Positions 4,842-5,575 of a stretch of 5,575 bases of DNA are shown in pieces. How positions within the stretch are numbered: position 1 is the stretch's first letter; the number at the start of each line of letters is the position of its first letter. The notes under the pieces were generated by a model, which did not search any database, was not told where the DNA came from, and saw nothing but the letters and a program-made list of their open reading frames with translations. Origin of the DNA: an uncultured Micrococcaceae bacterium (lineage in GTDB: Bacteria; Actinomycetota; Actinomycetes; Actinomycetales; Micrococcaceae); contig CALBOC010000184.1 of assembly GCA_937896705.1 (NCBI GenBank), positions 1 to 5,575 on the forward strand, in the 5' to 3' direction. Position numbers and translations under genes: made by a program.

Positions 4842-5575
4842 AGCTGGTCATCGACCTTCACGTCGCGCGCTGCGAGTGCCCCGGCGATTGCCATCAACAG
4901 TGCGAGCACGATTAGCACTCCTAAACTCGTGGTCCAGGCCTGCGATGAGGCATATAGCATGCCCACCAGCATGGGCCCGATGCCGGCCAGAATATAGCCC
5001 ACCGGTTGCACAAATCCTGAGAGGCGGGCGGTGATTTCGTGGTCCACGCTGCGAGCCGGGATCAGCGCGATGGCAGTGGCGAAGGCCATCCCACCGATGC
5101 CCAAAGCGAACGCCCACAACCACCGCCCCTGGACTGGCCAGACCAGCAATCCCACATAGCCCACCGCACTGAGCGCCCCGAACACCACCGGCCACACCCA
5201 CAGGTGTTTGGCACGGTCGACGACCGTGGGCATGATAATGCTGCCAACCAAGCCGATGATCGCCGTGGTGGCCAACAGCCAACCGGCTTCGTTTGCGCTG
5301 ACGCCCGCATCACGATACATCTGGGGCAGCCAGCCGAACTGCACATAGACTTGAGTGGATTGCAGCGCAAAAAATGCGGTCATGGCCCAAGCGGCAGGGG
5401 AGCGGAACATTTTCTTTGGCACCGTAGCCGGGGTGGCTGAAGCCGGGTAATCGTAGCCGATGCGCTTGGTCACCACCCACCACAGGACCACCGGCACGAT
5501 TGCGAGCACACCCCAGAACGACAGGGCGGTTCGCCACCCGATATCGGGGTCGAATACCTGCGAGACGTACTGGGC
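4838..5575 (-). CDS. MFS transporter, CynX/NimT type, C-terminal part (5' end outside window)
   Basis: The frame is open from the right edge to a TAG at 4838-4840, giving 245 residues. A GTG at 5507-5509 is internal, because coding sequence continues upstream of it (GWRTALSFWG and preceding residues). CynX/NimT transporters are about 400 residues with 12 helices, so about 150-170 residues and the start are missing. Visible are a helix at about 17-35, a central cytosolic loop, then six more hydrophobic segments starting with AAWAMTAFFALQS (61-73). The WLPQMYRDAGVSANEAG segment (82-98) is characteristic of CynX-like proteins, which include cyanate- and 2-nitroimidazole-related permeases. The helix count fits the last part of the first half plus the whole second half. 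The substrate cannot be told. The gene runs convergently to htrA and overlaps it by four bases, so no dedicated terminator fits between them. Confidence 0.88.
   Translation of the reverse strand, partial: AQYVSQVFDPDIGWRTALSFWGVLAIVPVVLWWVVTKRIGYDYPASATPATVPKKMFRSPAAWAMTAFFALQSTQVYVQFGWLPQMYRDAGVSANEAGWLLATTAIIGLVGSIIMPTVVDRAKHLWVWPVVFGALSAVGYVGLLVWPVQGRWLWAFALGIGGMAFATAIALIPARSVDHEITARLSGFVQPVGYILAGIGPMLVGMLYASSQAWTTSLGVLIVLALLMAIAGALAARDVKVDDQL

Noticed and set aside
5507..5509. GTG as start of the MFS transporter
   Set aside because: The same frame continues upstream to the window edge with transporter-like sequence (GWRTALSFW), so this is an internal valine.
5310..5537. Alternative minus-strand frames across the transporter gene
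   Set aside because: They are shadows of the MFS frame; only that frame gives hydrophobic helices and CynX-like motifs.

Overview
The window looks like a chromosomal stretch from an actinobacterium of moderate-to-high G+C. The evidence is the codon usage, the GTG starts, -10 boxes sitting about six bases from start codons (leaderless-type starts), and a membrane-anchored HtrA protease with a long Pro/Tyr-rich cytosolic N-terminus. A Micrococcales-like host is my guess; the sequence alone does not fix the genus.

Layout: positions 1-526 hold no gene I can support. This stretch has several small inverted repeats and one weak minus-strand open frame (222-440) that may be a decayed fragment. A plausible promoter and a ribosome binding site then lead to a GTG at 527. 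That frame stops after 15 residues at a TGA overlapping the ATG (571) of a two-helix membrane protein of unknown function (571-1224), so the N-terminus of this gene is either frameshifted or preceded by a coupled mini-ORF. Next, all on the plus strand and closely spaced, come a YbfF-like alpha/beta hydrolase (1315-2139), a PACE-family (AceI-like) multidrug/diamine efflux protein (2198-2764), the atypical 2-Cys peroxiredoxin thiol peroxidase Tpx (2794-3294) and a trypsin-like HtrA protease with a PDZ domain (3312-4841). From the right edge, on the minus strand, the C-terminal half of a CynX/NimT-type MFS transporter converges on htrA; the two stop codons overlap by four bases (4838-4841).

Functionally, PACE, Tpx and HtrA form a plausible envelope-stress and oxidative-stress group: export of cationic biocides or diamines, peroxide reduction, and quality control of extracytoplasmic proteins. 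Their spacing (29 bp and 17 bp) allows co-transcription. PACE and tpx also each carry their own -10-like box six bases before the start codon, so internal leaderless promoters are likely.

I found no CRISPR array, RNA gene, intact insertion sequence or obvious new defence system. The observations most worth a second look are the split N-terminus at 527-574, a perfect 12-bp inverted repeat followed by a second 6-bp hairpin inside the 5' coding region of htrA (3418-3468), and the Tyr-for-Asn change before the catalytic serine of the HtrA protease.
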